Shown here: piece by piece, positions 25,476-36,259 of the stretch
How the letters are laid out: each line of letters begins with the position of its first letter
Numbering within the stretch: the stretch's first letter is position 1
Origin: Brevibacterium daeguense
GTDB lineage: Bacteria > Actinomycetota > Actinomycetes > Actinomycetales > Brevibacteriaceae
Assembly: GCF_021729135.1 (NCBI RefSeq)
Contig: NZ_JAJTWW010000020.1
Coordinates: 1 to 64,000 of the forward strand
Reading direction: 5' to 3'
Length of the DNA stretch: 64,000 bases
Position numbers and translations under genes: made by a program
Notes under the pieces: model-generated
What the model was told of the DNA's origin: nothing
The model's database searches: none
Seen by the model: only the letters and a program-made list of their open reading frames with translations

Positions 25476-25575
25476 GGACAACGCATCGGAACGGCCCTCT
25501 TCCCGCGCTCACCTCCCGAAGGGTTCCGTCACCCGCCCGCGGCCACGCGGCGGCGTGGAGGCCTGGATTACAGTA

Positions 25576-25590
25576 GTGGGCAGTGCCCAC
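25576..25590. promoter_or_regulatory. Inverted repeat GTGGGCAGTGCCCAC before the lldD-like gene
   Basis: A 15-nt near-perfect palindrome centred 35 bp upstream of the start codon. It may be an operator for a regulator encoded elsewhere, or a small hairpin in the leader. Confidence 0.35.
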
Positions 25591-25617
25591 CGCCAGTCGT
25601 CAACGGAGACCCCATCC

Positions 25618-26883
25618 ATGGTGAAGAGACAGCTGCCCCGTCCGGCCGAGATCCTCGAGCTCATGCAGTTCCGGAAGTTCGAGCCCAACCCCAAGAAGCG
25701 CCGCCTGGCCTCGGCGCTGACAGTGGCAGATCTGCGCCGGATCGCCCAGCGCCGCACGCCTGCGGCCGCGTTCGACTACACCGACGGCGCCGCAGAGGAG
25801 GAGCTCTCCCTGACCCGCGCGCGGCAGGCGTTCGAGGACGTCGAATTCCATCCCGGCATCCTCACCGACGTCTCCCGCGTCGACACCTCCACCCAGATCC
25901 TCGGCGGCAGCTCCGCCCTGCCCTTCGGCATCGCCCCCACCGGATTCACCCGACTCATGCAGACCGAGGGCGAGACCGCAGGCGCCGGCGCAGCCGGAGC
26001 AGCCGGCATTCCCTTCACCCTGTCCACACTGGGCACCACCTCGATCGAGGACGTCGCCGCCGCCAATCCGCTCGGCCGCAACTGGTTCCAGCTCTACGTC
26101 ATGCGCGACCGCGAGATCTCCTTCGGGCTGGTCGAGCGCGCCGCGGCTGCCGGATTCGACACCCTCTTCTTCACCGTGGACACCCCCGTCGCCGGCGCCC
26201 GCCTGCGCGACACCCGCAACGGCTTCTCGATCCCGCCGCAGCTGAGCATCAACACCGTGCTCAACGCGATTCCGCGCCCCTGGTGGTGGTGGGACTTCCT
26301 CACCACCGCCAAGCTCGAATTCGCCTCCCTCAAGGAGACCGGCGGCACCGTCGGCGAGCTCATCGACTCCGCAATGGATCCGACCATCGACTACGAGGAC
26401 CTGGCCGAGATCCGCAGCATGTGGCCGGGCAGGTTCGTGGTCAAGGGCGTCCAGACCCTCGAGGACGCCAAGAAGCTCGCTGACCTCGGCGTCGACGGGA
26501 TCGTGCTGTCCAACCACGGCGGCCGCCAGCTCGACCGCGCTCCGGTCCCGTTCCGCCTGCTGCCCGGAGTGGCCCGCGAGGTCGGCCGCGACACCGAGGT
26601 GATGGTCGACACCGGCATCATGTCCGGGGCCGACATAGTCGCCTCGATCGCCCTGGGCGCGAGGTTCACCCTCATCGGCCGGGCCTACCTCTACGGCCTG
26701 ATGGCCGGCGGCCGGGAAGGCGTCGACCGGGTCATCGAGATCCTCGCCGACCAGGTCGAGCGCACCATGAAGCTGCTCCAGGTGTCCTCGATCGAGGAGC
26801 TCGCACCCTCCCACGTCACCCAGCTCACCCGCCTTCAGAAGGTTGAACCGACCGACTCCGCGCGGTCTACACTGGAATCATGA
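25618..26883 (+). CDS. FMN-dependent alpha-hydroxy acid dehydrogenase (L-lactate dehydrogenase-like)
   Basis: A 421-residue enzyme of the lactate/glycolate oxidase family. FMN-binding strands are visible ([37 protein letters not shown]), the catalytic His300 is in SNHGGRQLD, and a C-terminal [19 protein letters not shown] phosphate site follows. It oxidises a 2-hydroxy acid, most often L-lactate, to the 2-oxo acid at the membrane. The ATG at 25618 has GGAGA upstream. It overlaps the rhodanese start by 4 nt. Exact substrate is uncertain: lactate, mandelate and other hydroxy acids are all used in the family. Confidence 0.9.
   Translation: MVKRQLPRPAEILELMQFRKFEPNPKKRRLASALTVADLRRIAQRRTPAAAFDYTDGAAEEELSLTRARQAFEDVEFHPGILTDVSRVDTSTQILGGSSALPFGIAPTGFTRLMQTEGETAGAGAAGAAGIPFTLSTLGTTSIEDVAAANPLGRNWFQLYVMRDREISFGLVERAAAAGFDTLFFTVDTPVAGARLRDTRNGFSIPPQLSINTVLNAIPRPWWWWDFLTTAKLEFASLKETGGTVGELIDSAMDPTIDYEDLAEIRSMWPGRFVVKGVQTLEDAKKLADLGVDGIVLSNHGGRQLDRAPVPFRLLPGVAREVGRDTEVMVDTGIMSGADIVASIALGARFTLIGRAYLYGLMAGGREGVDRVIEILADQVERTMKLLQVSSIEELAPSHVTQLTRLQKVEPTDSARSTLES
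26868..26879 (+). promoter_or_regulatory. TACACT box for a leaderless rhodanese transcript
   Basis: TACACT (26868-26873) lies exactly 6 nt before the rhodanese ATG, inside the end of the upstream coding region. No ribosome site is present, so a separate leaderless transcript is possible in addition to read-through. Confidence 0.45.
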
Positions 26884-27206
26884 GTGAACCCAGCGCCAAG
26901 GTGACAGACATTCCGGAGGATGCGAACATCCTCGACGTCCGCGAGGACGACGAGTACGCGGCCGGACACATCGAAGGCGCGCAGCACATCCCGCTCGGTG
27001 ATCTGCCGGCCCGCTACGGCGAGGTGCCGATGGACGAGGACGTCTACGTCATCTGCCGCACCGGCGGCCGGTCCCGGATGGCGGTCTCCTGGCTGAACCA
27101 GAACGGCTTCGACGCGATCGACGTCAAGGGCGGAATGGGCGCCTGGAACCTCGATCACGGCAAGCCGATCGTCTCAGAGACCGGCGCGGAGCCCTGGGTG
27201 AAGTAG
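26880..27206 (+). CDS. Rhodanese-like domain protein
   Basis: A 108-residue single-domain rhodanese. It has the start [26 protein letters not shown] and the active-site loop CRTGGRS with Cys59. Such proteins carry sulfane sulfur as a persulfide for detoxification or sulfur transfer. The ATG overlaps the upstream stop (ATGA). A TACACT box 6 nt before the ATG suggests an additional leaderless promoter. The link with the hydroxy acid dehydrogenase is positional only. Confidence 0.92.
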   Translation: MSEPSAKVTDIPEDANILDVREDDEYAAGHIEGAQHIPLGDLPARYGEVPMDEDVYVICRTGGRSRMAVSWLNQNGFDAIDVKGGMGAWNLDHGKPIVSETGAEPWVK

Positions 27207-27326
27207 CCTGGGGCACTTCCCGCAGGATTCAGCCGCCCCGGCCGGCGATCCCGGCAGCGGACCACATGGCGAGACATTTCGCGTCCCGGCTACTCTCGCC
27301 CACCCCGGTTTGGCACAGTGGAGCTC

Positions 27327-28967
<1,641 letters not shown>

Positions 28968-29007
28968 CGCCGCGATGCCCTCGGCTCCGGCGGTCCGGGC
29001 ACAGGGC

Positions 29008-29019
29008 TAGACTTCACTG
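29008..29019 (+). promoter_or_regulatory. TAGACT box of a leaderless MFS gene
   Basis: TAGACT (29008-29013) is followed by TCACTG and then the GTG start. The absence of a ribosome site makes leaderless transcription the best explanation. Confidence 0.55.
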
Positions 29020-30255
29020 GTGCTGCGCAACTACCAGGAGATCTTCGCGCTGCCCGGGGCGCTGAGATTCTCCCTCGCCGGGCTGATCGCGCGCTTCCCG
29101 ATCGCCGTCCTCGGCCTGGGCATCGTGCTCTTCATCCAGGGCGTCTCCGGCTCCTACGGCATCGCCGGCATCGTCACCGCCACCTTCATGGTCGCGCAGG
29201 CGGTCACCAATCCCTTCATCGCCCGCCTCGTCGATCGGTTCGGCCAGGCCCGAGTCATGATCCCGGTGGTCATCGTCCACCTCCTGGCGCTGACGGGACT
29301 GCTCGTCACCGTCTACGCCGACTGGTGGTTCGGCCTGGTGTTCGCCTTCGCCGCCCTGGCCGGCGCGACCGTCGGCTCGCTGGGCTCGCTCGTGCGGGCC
29401 CGGTGGAACGCAGTGACCACCACGACGCGCCAGCTCGACACCGCGTTCAGCTGGGAGGCGGTGGCCGACGAGATCCTCTTCGTGTCCGGACCGGTGCTCG
29501 TCACCGCACTGGCGACCGCGGTGTTCCCGCCGGCCGGCATCCTCTTCTCGATGGCGACGACGACCATCGGCTCGGTCCTGTTCTACTCGCAGAGGTCGAC
29601 CGAGCCCGTCCCGCACCGGAGCACGGGCTCCGACCGCGGGAAGGTCCTCACCAACCTCGGGATCTTCATCGTCGTCGTCGCCCAGGTGCTGCTCGGCATC
29701 AACTTCGGCGCCCTCGACGTCATCGCCGTCGCCTTCGCGGAGGAACAGGGACGGAAGGCGCTGGCCGGCCTGCTGCTGAGCGCCTTCGCAGCCGGTTCGC
29801 TGCTCGCCGGGGCGATCTACGGCGCGCGCACCTGGAAGTCGCGGGTCCACCATCGCTTCACGGTGCTCCTGGTGCTGCTCGCGGCCTCCACCTGGCTGCT
29901 CTTCCTCGGCCGCGACATGGTGAGCTTCGCGATCGTGATGTTCCTCGTCGGCCTGACGATCGCACCCACCCTCATCGCAGCCTCCTCGGTGATCAAGGAG
30001 CTCGCCCCGCCGCAGCGTCTCACCGAGGCGCTCGCGTGGATCAGCACCTCGCTCGGCTTCGGAGTCGCGATCGGCTCGGCACTGTCCGGCATCGTCATCG
30101 ATGCCGCGGGCGCCCGCGCGGCCGTCATCGTCATGGTCGCCGCCTCGACCGCCTCGGCCCTGGTGGCGGTGATCTTCATCCGCGCGATGGATCCGCAGGT
30201 CAGCAGCCACACCGCCCGAGCCGGGCGCACCGTCATCGACACCTCGGACCAGTGA
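29020..30255 (+). CDS. MFS transporter
   Basis: A 411-residue protein with about twelve hydrophobic helices, a basic intracellular loop after helix 2 (ARLVDRFGQARVM) and a split between two six-helix halves near residue 200 (STEPVPHRSTGSDRG). It is a secondary transporter of the major facilitator superfamily. Its overall design resembles the MFS protein at 40995, including the SLGSLVRARW block (compare SSMVRTRW there). The GTG start lies 6 nt after TAGACT. Substrate unknown. Confidence 0.88.
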   Translation: MLRNYQEIFALPGALRFSLAGLIARFPIAVLGLGIVLFIQGVSGSYGIAGIVTATFMVAQAVTNPFIARLVDRFGQARVMIPVVIVHLLALTGLLVTVYADWWFGLVFAFAALAGATVGSLGSLVRARWNAVTTTTRQLDTAFSWEAVADEILFVSGPVLVTALATAVFPPAGILFSMATTTIGSVLFYSQRSTEPVPHRSTGSDRGKVLTNLGIFIVVVAQVLLGINFGALDVIAVAFAEEQGRKALAGLLLSAFAAGSLLAGAIYGARTWKSRVHHRFTVLLVLLAASTWLLFLGRDMVSFAIVMFLVGLTIAPTLIAASSVIKELAPPQRLTEALAWISTSLGFGVAIGSALSGIVIDAAGARAAVIVMVAASTASALVAVIFIRAMDPQVSSHTARAGRTVIDTSDQ

Positions 30256-30358
30256 CCCGGGAAGGACCCGGCCCACCGGCCGGCACCGGCAGAACTGCGG
30301 CCGAGCAGTGCTGTGGATCACAGAGCGCACTGAGTTACTGACCGGTTACACTTGACGA

Positions 30359-30400
30359 GCCGTGGCGGTCCGGCTGAGAAAGTGTCGGGCCGTCACGGCT
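30359..30400. other. Inverted repeat in the MFS/glycerate kinase spacer
   Basis: GCCGTGGCGG and CCGTCACGGC form a 10-bp stem with one mismatch and a loop of about 22 nt. It may end the MFS transcript or be part of the next gene's upstream region. The ~200-bp spacer holds no other feature I can support. Confidence 0.35.
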
Positions 30401-30453
30401 TTCGACACCCGCCGCCCGGCCTCCTCCCCCGCAGACCCCACTAGGGTATGGCT

Positions 30454-31563
30454 ATGCACATCCTCCTGGCCTGCGACAAATTCAAGGGCACGCTCACCGC
30501 CGCCGAGGTGCACGCCCACCTGACACCACCCCTCGCCGAGGCCGGACACCACGTCCGCTCCCTACCGATCGCCGACGGCGGGGACGGCACCGTCGCCGCC
30601 GCCGTCTCCTCGGGCTTCTCCGAGCAGCAGGCGGAGGTCACCGGTCCGCTGGGCGAGCGCGTCACCGCGGTGTGGGCACGGCGCCGGGACACCGCAGTCA
30701 TCGAGATGGCGCAGGCCTCGGGCCTCGCGCTCATTCAGCCCACTCGCGGAACCGCCCTGCACTCGACGTCGATCGGCACCGGCGAGCTCATCCGCGCGGC
30801 GCTCGACGCCGGCTGCACCCGGATCGTGCTGGCAGTGGGCGGTTCGGCGACCACCGACGGCGGCGCCGGCATGCTCCGCGCGCTCGGGGTGGAGTTCCTC
30901 GACCGCAGGGGGATTCCGGTGTCGCCCGGCGGCGCAGGCCTGACGCGACTCGCCCGCGTCGATCTCAGGGGACTCGACCCGCGGCTGCGGGACGGAACCG
31001 CTCGGGTGATCCTCGCCTCGGACGTGGAGAACCCGCTCCTCGGCGACGCGGGGGCCGCCGCGGTCTACGGCCCCCAGAAGGGCGCCGTTCCGGAGGACGT
31101 GGCGCGGCTGGATGCGGCGCTCGCCGGATTCGCCGGACTGCTGGCCGACGATGAGTCCCACGCAGTGCGTCCGGGCGCCGGTGCGGCCGGCGGGGTGGGC
31201 TTCGCCGCCTTCGCGGTGCTGGGCGCGGAACCGGTGCCCGGCGCCGAGTACGTGATGGATCTGATCGGCTTCGACCAGGCGCTGGGCCAGGCTGAGCTCG
31301 TGGTGACCGGGGAGGGCCGCTTCGACGCGCAGACGCTGTCCGGCAAGGGCCCCGGCGCCGTCATCTCCGCCGCCGCCGAGGCGGCAGTGCCGGTCCGCGT
31401 CGTGTGCGGCTCGAGCGAGTTCACGGCCGCCAGCGCGGAGGTCCGCGGACTGGCCGGGCTGCACCCCATGACCGATCACGCGGACCTCGCAACCTGCCTC
31501 AGCGACCCCGGTCCGGTCCTCGAGGCGGTCGCTCGAGAGCTGGTGGGGTCGCTGAGCGGCTGA
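30454..31563 (+). CDS. Glycerate kinase (GarK/GlxK type)
   Basis: A protein of about 369 residues of the glycerate 2-kinase family. It begins MHILLACDKFKGTLTAAEV, followed by IADGGDGT, VGGSATTDGGAGML and the nucleotide-region motif TGEGRFDAQTLSGKGP. It phosphorylates glycerate to 2-phosphoglycerate, feeding glyoxylate or sugar-acid carbon into glycolysis. A TAGGGT box lies about 6 nt before the second ATG, so that start is preferred; an ATG two codons upstream is also in frame. The gene converges on the CopC-like gene with a gap of only 4 bp. Confidence 0.92.
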   Translation: MHILLACDKFKGTLTAAEVHAHLTPPLAEAGHHVRSLPIADGGDGTVAAAVSSGFSEQQAEVTGPLGERVTAVWARRRDTAVIEMAQASGLALIQPTRGTALHSTSIGTGELIRAALDAGCTRIVLAVGGSATTDGGAGMLRALGVEFLDRRGIPVSPGGAGLTRLARVDLRGLDPRLRDGTARVILASDVENPLLGDAGAAAVYGPQKGAVPEDVARLDAALAGFAGLLADDESHAVRPGAGAAGGVGFAAFAVLGAEPVPGAEYVMDLIGFDQALGQAELVVTGEGRFDAQTLSGKGPGAVISAAAEAAVPVRVVCGSSEFTAASAEVRGLAGLHPMTDHADLATCLSDPGPVLEAVARELVGSLSG

Positions 31564-31567
31564 GGTC

Positions 31568-32236
31568 CTACTTGGCGTCGTCCTCGGTGCCCGGGAGTCC
31601 GCGGTTCTTGCGGACCAGCAGCAGGACGACCATGACGACGATCGCCAGGGCACCCACGCCCAGCAGCACGATCATCGGCGTGGACACGCCGCCGGCAGTG
31701 TTCTGCGCATCGCCCGATTCGAGCTCGCCGCGATCCTCGCTGCCCTGCTGCGGCTCCTCGTCGACCGCACCCGCTCCCAGGCCGAGACCGGTCTCGGACG
31801 GGTCACTGCTCTTGGCCGGGTCACTGCTCTCGACCTCGCCGCCGGCGCCGCTGTCGTCCTTGAGGGTGAAGGTGAACTCCCCGCTGATCGGATGGCCGTC
31901 GGAGGAGACGACCCGCCAGATCACGGAGTATTCGGCCGGCGCCAGATCGTCCGGCAGGGCGGAGGTGAGTGTCGCGCCCTCGACGGCGATCTCCCCGGCC
32001 GACACGTCCCGCTCGCCGTTCTCCATCACCTGGATCTCAGCGCCCATCTCCTGGATCTCACCGCTGAACTCGAGCTCCAGCCAGTCGGGCTGCTGCTCGA
32101 GCTCAGAGCCGTCCTCAGGATTGCTGGCGATCAGCTGATCGTGGGCAAGCGCCGCCGGGGCGAACATCAGCCCGAGGGCGACGAAGAATGAGGCAGCCAG
32201 GGCGAGGAGGGGGAATCGTGTGCTGCGAACGGTCAC
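31568..32236 (-). CDS. CopC domain-containing membrane-anchored protein
   Basis: A 222-residue secreted and anchored protein. The signal peptide ends ALA-H, leaving His32 as the new N terminus, which is the copper ligand in CopC proteins. The CopC-type beta domain runs to about residue 125, with a further His in SSDGHPISGEFTF. A low-complexity Ser/Glu/Gly stalk and a C-terminal transmembrane segment (VLLGVGALAIVVMVVLLLV) follow. The GTG is preceded by GGAG; a TTG 12 nt upstream is less likely. It probably binds copper in the periplasm-like space for uptake or tolerance. No CopD gene is adjacent. Confidence 0.88.
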   Translation of the reverse strand: MTVRSTRFPLLALAASFFVALGLMFAPAALAHDQLIASNPEDGSELEQQPDWLELEFSGEIQEMGAEIQVMENGERDVSAGEIAVEGATLTSALPDDLAPAEYSVIWRVVSSDGHPISGEFTFTLKDDSGAGGEVESSDPAKSSDPSETGLGLGAGAVDEEPQQGSEDRGELESGDAQNTAGGVSTPMIVLLGVGALAIVVMVVLLLVRKNRGLPGTEDDAK

Positions 32237-32358
32237 GGAGTACTCCAATCGATAAGCGGATTGCCTCCATTATCGACCATGGACGGCCGCCTTGGCGATG
32301 CGGCCCCGCGGCGCGCCCGGGATGTCACGATCTGCCGGTGCGGGATAGGTTGGACTGT

Positions 32359-34317
32359 ATGAGAGAAAATTCCCTGCCCTACGGTGACCCGGCGGTCGAC
32401 GCTCGGACAGATCTGTTCCGCCATGTCAACGGCGCCTGGCTCGACAGCTTCGAGATCCCGGAGGACCGCGCCGGTGACGGCACCATGCGCACCCTCTACG
32501 ACGCGGCCGAGATCAAGGTCCGCGACCTCATCACCGGGCTGGCCGACGGTGAGCACGAACCCGGATCCGAGGCGCAGAAGATCGCCGCCCTGTACACCTC
32601 CTTCATGGACACCGACACCGTCACCGCGCGCGGTCTCGATCCGATCCGCGTCGAGCTGCAGAACATCGTCGACGCCTCCAGCCACTCGGAGCTGGCCAGC
32701 CTGCTCGGCAACTTCGAGCGCACCGGCGGCCCCGGCCTCGTCGGTGCCTTCGTGTCGCCGGATGCCAAGGAGTCGGACGTCTACGCCCTGTATGTCTCCC
32801 AGGCCGGTCTGCACCTGCCGGACGAGACGTACTACAAGGAGGACAAGTACGCGGAGATCCGCGAGGCGTTCAAGCGCCACGTCGCGAAGGTCTCCGAGCT
32901 GGCCGACCTCCCGGAGCATTCCGGACGCTCGCACGAGGAGCTCGCCGAGCTCGTGATGGACTTCGAGACCCGGCTGGCGAAGCACCACTGGGATCGGGTG
33001 GCCAATCGCGATGCCGAGGCGACCTACAACAAGTTCGCCCGGTTCGAACTCGACGAGCTCGCCGAGGGCTTCGACTTCGAGGCGTGGTTCGGCGGCTCCG
33101 AGACCACCGATGTCAGCCAGCTCGTCGTCTCCCAGCCGTCCTTCATGACCGGCATGGCGCTGGAATGGTCCGCGACTCCGCTGGCGGATCTCAAGGCGTG
33201 GCTCCAGTTCGGCGTCATCGAGTCCTTCGCAGGCCTGCTGCCGGAGGAGTTCGTCGAGGAGAGCTTCGACTTCTACGGCCGCACCCTGTCGGGCACCCCG
33301 ACCCAGCGGGAGCGCTGGAAGCGCGGAGTGGGGCTGGTCGAGGGCATGCTGGGCGAGGCGGTCGGCAAGCTCTATGTGCAGCAGGAGTTCCCGCCGGAGT
33401 CGAAGTCAGCCATTCGGGACCTCGTCGACAAGCTCATCCGTGCCTACGAGGTCTCGATCACGAACCTTGCCTGGATGGGCGAGGACACCAAGCGGCGGGC
33501 GCTGGAGAAGCTGGCGAAGTTCACCCCCAAGGTCGGCTACCCGGACAAGTGGCGCGAGTATCCGGCAGAGATGATCGCCGACGACCTCATCGGCAACGTC
33601 AAGCGGGCCAGGGCGGCGGAGCACCAGCGGCACATCGAGCGGATCGGCAATCAGATCGATCGCACCGAATGGCTCATGACCCCGCAGACCGTCAACGCCT
33701 ACTACCACCCGGTGATGAACGAGATCGTCTTCCCGGCCGCGATCCTGCAGCCGCCCTTCTTCGATCCCCATGGGTCCGACGCCGCGAACTACGGCGCGAT
33801 CGGCGCGGTCATCGGGCACGAGATCGGACACGGGTTCGACGACCAGGGATCGCGCTACGACGGCGACGGCAACCTCGTGGACTGGTGGACCCCCGCGGAC
33901 CGGGAGCGGTTCATGGAGCGCACCGAGAACCTCATCGATCAGTTCGACGCCCTCGTCCCCGCGGGGATCGACGACGCGCACCACGTCAACGGAGCCCTGA
34001 CGGTCGGCGAGAACATCGGCGACCTCGGCGGGCTGTCGATCGCCTGGAAGGCACTCCACATCCTCGCCGAGGAGCAGGGCCGCGAGGTCACCGAGGCAGA
34101 AGGACGCGAGTTCTTCTACGCATGGGCCGGCGCCTGGCGCTCGAAATTCCGCAAGGAGGAACGCCTCCGGCGCCTGAGCGTCGACCCGCACTCCCCCGAG
34201 GAGTTCCGGTGCAACCAGATCGTCAAGAACATGGACGCCTTCGTCAAGGTGTTCGATGTGCGGCCGGGCGATCCGATGTACCTGGAGCCGGAGGAGCGGG
34301 TCAGCATCTGGAGCTGA
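32359..34317 (+). CDS. M13 family metallopeptidase (neprilysin/PepO-like)
   Basis: A 652-residue protease without signal peptide or membrane anchor. The zinc motif HEIGH is at residues 487-491, the third ligand is in GENIGDLGG, and the substrate-binding sequence NAYYHPVMNEIVFPAAILQPPFF is intact. Family members cut peptides of limited size. The ATG lies 7 nt after a TAGGTT box and has no ribosome site, so the mRNA is probably leaderless. The gene is divergent from the CopC gene. Confidence 0.94.
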   Translation: MRENSLPYGDPAVDARTDLFRHVNGAWLDSFEIPEDRAGDGTMRTLYDAAEIKVRDLITGLADGEHEPGSEAQKIAALYTSFMDTDTVTARGLDPIRVELQNIVDASSHSELASLLGNFERTGGPGLVGAFVSPDAKESDVYALYVSQAGLHLPDETYYKEDKYAEIREAFKRHVAKVSELADLPEHSGRSHEELAELVMDFETRLAKHHWDRVANRDAEATYNKFARFELDELAEGFDFEAWFGGSETTDVSQLVVSQPSFMTGMALEWSATPLADLKAWLQFGVIESFAGLLPEEFVEESFDFYGRTLSGTPTQRERWKRGVGLVEGMLGEAVGKLYVQQEFPPESKSAIRDLVDKLIRAYEVSITNLAWMGEDTKRRALEKLAKFTPKVGYPDKWREYPAEMIADDLIGNVKRARAAEHQRHIERIGNQIDRTEWLMTPQTVNAYYHPVMNEIVFPAAILQPPFFDPHGSDAANYGAIGAVIGHEIGHGFDDQGSRYDGDGNLVDWWTPADRERFMERTENLIDQFDALVPAGIDDAHHVNGALTVGENIGDLGGLSIAWKALHILAEEQGREVTEAEGREFFYAWAGAWRSKFRKEERLRRLSVDPHSPEEFRCNQIVKNMDAFVKVFDVRPGDPMYLEPEERVSIWS

Positions 34318-34326
34318 CCCTCCCGA

Positions 34327-34881
34327 TCAGCTGCCGGCAGCCTCCTGCCCGGCGGCAGCCTCCTGCTGGCCAGCGGCCTCCTGGGCCGCGAGCCATTCGG
34401 CCACGCGACGGGAGCTCTCCGCCTCGGACAGGTCCTCGACGCGGGACATGATCGACCACCGCACGCCGAACGGGTCGCGGATGGAGGCGAACCGGTCCCC
34501 GGACACGAAGGTGCCCACGGGTTCGCGGATCGTCGCCCCTGCCTGTTCGGCGCGCGCGACGGTGTCATCGACATCCTCGCAGTAGAGACCCATCGAAAGG
34601 CAGTCCTCGTCGCCCTCGGGCATCGGCACGAGGCCGAAGCTCGGATTGGGCTCGCCGAGCTGCAGCCTGCCGCTGCCGAAGTCGAGCTCCGCGTGGACCA
34701 CGACGCCGCCCAGCTCGGAGACGTCCACGATCCGGGCGCCGAACACCGACCGGTAGAACTCGATCGCGTCGCGGGCATTCGGGACGGCCAGGAACGGGGT
34801 CAGGCTCGTGGATCCGTGCGGAATCCCCCTGGTGGTGTGCTCTCCGGTGACCCCTCGCTGGGGTGTTGTGTCTGCATTCAT
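34327..34881 (-). CDS. VOC family protein (PhnB/glyoxalase-like)
   Basis: A 184-residue protein with one vicinal-oxygen-chelate domain (LTPFLAVPNARDAIEFYRSVFGA to RDPFGVRWSIMSRV). The C-terminal tail is an Ala/Gln/Gly-rich low-complexity repeat (EAAGQQEAAAGQEAAGS). A TAGTGT box lies 6 nt before the ATG, suggesting a leaderless mRNA. It is divergent from the AraC-type remnant, which may once have regulated it. Many such proteins have no known reaction. Confidence 0.88.
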   Translation of the reverse strand: MNADTTPQRGVTGEHTTRGIPHGSTSLTPFLAVPNARDAIEFYRSVFGARIVDVSELGGVVVHAELDFGSGRLQLGEPNPSFGLVPMPEGDEDCLSMGLYCEDVDDTVARAEQAGATIREPVGTFVSGDRFASIRDPFGVRWSIMSRVEDLSEAESSRRVAEWLAAQEAAGQQEAAAGQEAAGS

Positions 34882-34997
34882 GCTTCGACACTACGATCGC
34901 CCGTCCGCCGCTGCCTTGAAGATTCGCGACAGCTTCGCTCCGCCGGCGGGCTCCTCGGCTCTTGTCGGCCCCTTCGCCGCAGGTCTACCGTGAACAC

Positions 34998-35536
34998 ATG
35001 GACTCGGTCGAGGAGTGGGTCCGGCGGGAGCCTGCTCCGGCGCTTCGAGGACTGATCGACGACTACGTGGGATACCGGCTGCTCGGTCAGCCGCCGGCCG
35101 TGCACCGGGGCCTGCCGTCCCGGCACATGACGTTCATCATCAGCATCGGCACCCCGATCGACGTGGTCCGGCAGACGAACGCGGCCCAACCGCCCGAGCG
35201 CTACCGGACGGTGATCAGCGGACTCCAGGCCTCCTCGGCGCTCATCGCCCACAGCGGCAGCCAGGAAGGCGTGGCGATCAGCCTGTCCCCGCTGGGTTCG
35301 GCGGCCCTGCTGCGCCTGCCGGCCGCCGAGCTGTGGGATCTCTTGTGCGCTTCGAGCGCGCGGTCGGCCTGCTGCGCGCGGCCTGCCGCGGATCCGGGAT
35401 GACGCCGACCGAAGTGGCCCTCGCCTGCGGCTACGCCGACCAGGCCCATCTCTGCCGCGAGGTCGCCCAGCTGGCCGGCTGCAGTCCCGGGCAGCTCATC
35501 GCCGGAGACGTTCCAGTCGCTCCCGAGGCCTTGTGA
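34998..35536 (+). pseudogene. AraC family regulator remnant with internal deletion and frameshift
   Basis: The first frame (ATG at 34998) encodes a sensor-domain start (ALRGLIDDYVGYRLLG, GLPSRHMTFIISIG, PLGSAALLRLPAAELWDL) and then runs out of frame to a stop at 35402. From about 35345 another frame continues with the end of an AraC helix-turn-helix domain (RFERAVGLLRAACRG, VALACGYADQAHLCREV) to 35536. Compared with the family's usual layout, about 80-90 residues including the first DNA-binding helices are missing at the junction. Both a deletion and a frame change are needed, so a sequencing error alone does not explain it. Confidence 0.8.
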
Positions 35537-35644
35537 CCCTCACCGCGGTTCCGTTAGGTTGGCGCCAGGGCGCCTTGCGTCCGGAGCAGATTCCGCCGGT
35601 CCGGCGCCCCGATCCCACCGACGCAACGAAGCGAGGGAGCGCAC

Positions 35645-36259
35645 GTGAAGATCCCGATCACCCTGGAGGTCGACGGTGAGCCGCGCGAGCTCTCGGTCGA
35701 CACCCGCACCACTGTCCTGGACGCCCTGCGCGAGCGGCTGGGAGTCACCTCCCCGAAGAAGGGCTGCGATCACGGCCAGTGCGGCGCATGCACCGTCCTC
35801 CTCGACGGCAGCCGGGTGAACTCCTGCCTGCTGCTGGCCGTGGCCGCCGACGGCTGCGCGATCACCACCGCAGCCGGCCTGGGAGCCGGGGCCGCGCTGC
35901 ACCCGATGCAGCAGGCGTTCATCGAGCACGACGGTTTCCAGTGCGGCTACTGCACGCCGGGCCAGATCTGCTCGGCCGTCGGCATGCTCGCCGAGGCGGC
36001 CGCCGGCCACCCCAGCCACGTCACCGCTTCCGCGTCCGCGTTCGAGTCGGACGGCGAGGACGGCGAGGACGGCGAGGACGGCGAGGTCCTCCTCACCGAT
36101 GACGAGATCCGCGAGCGGATGAGCGGCAACATCTGCCGCTGCGGGGCCTACGTCAACATCCGCGCCGCGATCAGCCAGGCCGCGGCCCACGCAGCCGGCG
36201 CCGATCGGAGCGCCGTACCCCACCCGCACTCGCGGCCGGCCGAGGAGGGCGCCTCGTGA
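35645..36259 (+). CDS. Aldehyde oxidoreductase, 2Fe-2S subunit (PaoA-like)
   Basis: A 204-residue iron-sulfur subunit of a xanthine-oxidase-family enzyme. A plant-type [2Fe-2S] cluster is indicated by Cys41, Cys46, Cys49 and Cys61 (GCDHGQCGACT), and a second cluster by Cys100, Cys103, Cys164 and Cys166 (CGYCTPGQ, NICRCGAY). Between these is an acidic insert with four GEDG-type repeats not usual for the family. It has no Tat signal, unlike E. coli PaoA. The GTG follows GAGGGAG. It is the first gene of a three-gene overlapping operon and passes electrons from the molybdenum subunit to FAD. Confidence 0.93.
   Translation: MKIPITLEVDGEPRELSVDTRTTVLDALRERLGVTSPKKGCDHGQCGACTVLLDGSRVNSCLLLAVAADGCAITTAAGLGAGAALHPMQQAFIEHDGFQCGYCTPGQICSAVGMLAEAAAGHPSHVTASASAFESDGEDGEDGEDGEVLLTDDEIRERMSGNICRCGAYVNIRAAISQAAAHAAGADRSAVPHPHSRPAEEGAS
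36050..36085 (+). repeat. Four 9-bp repeats inside the PaoA-like gene
   Basis: GACGGCGAG occurs four times in a row and encodes the DGE repeat of the acidic insert. A multiple of three keeps the frame, so copy number could vary without harm. Confidence 0.85.

Noticed and set aside
36050-36085. Frameshift or assembly error in the PaoA-like gene
   Set aside because: The repeat is a multiple of nine bases and the reading frame and second cluster cysteines continue normally after it.
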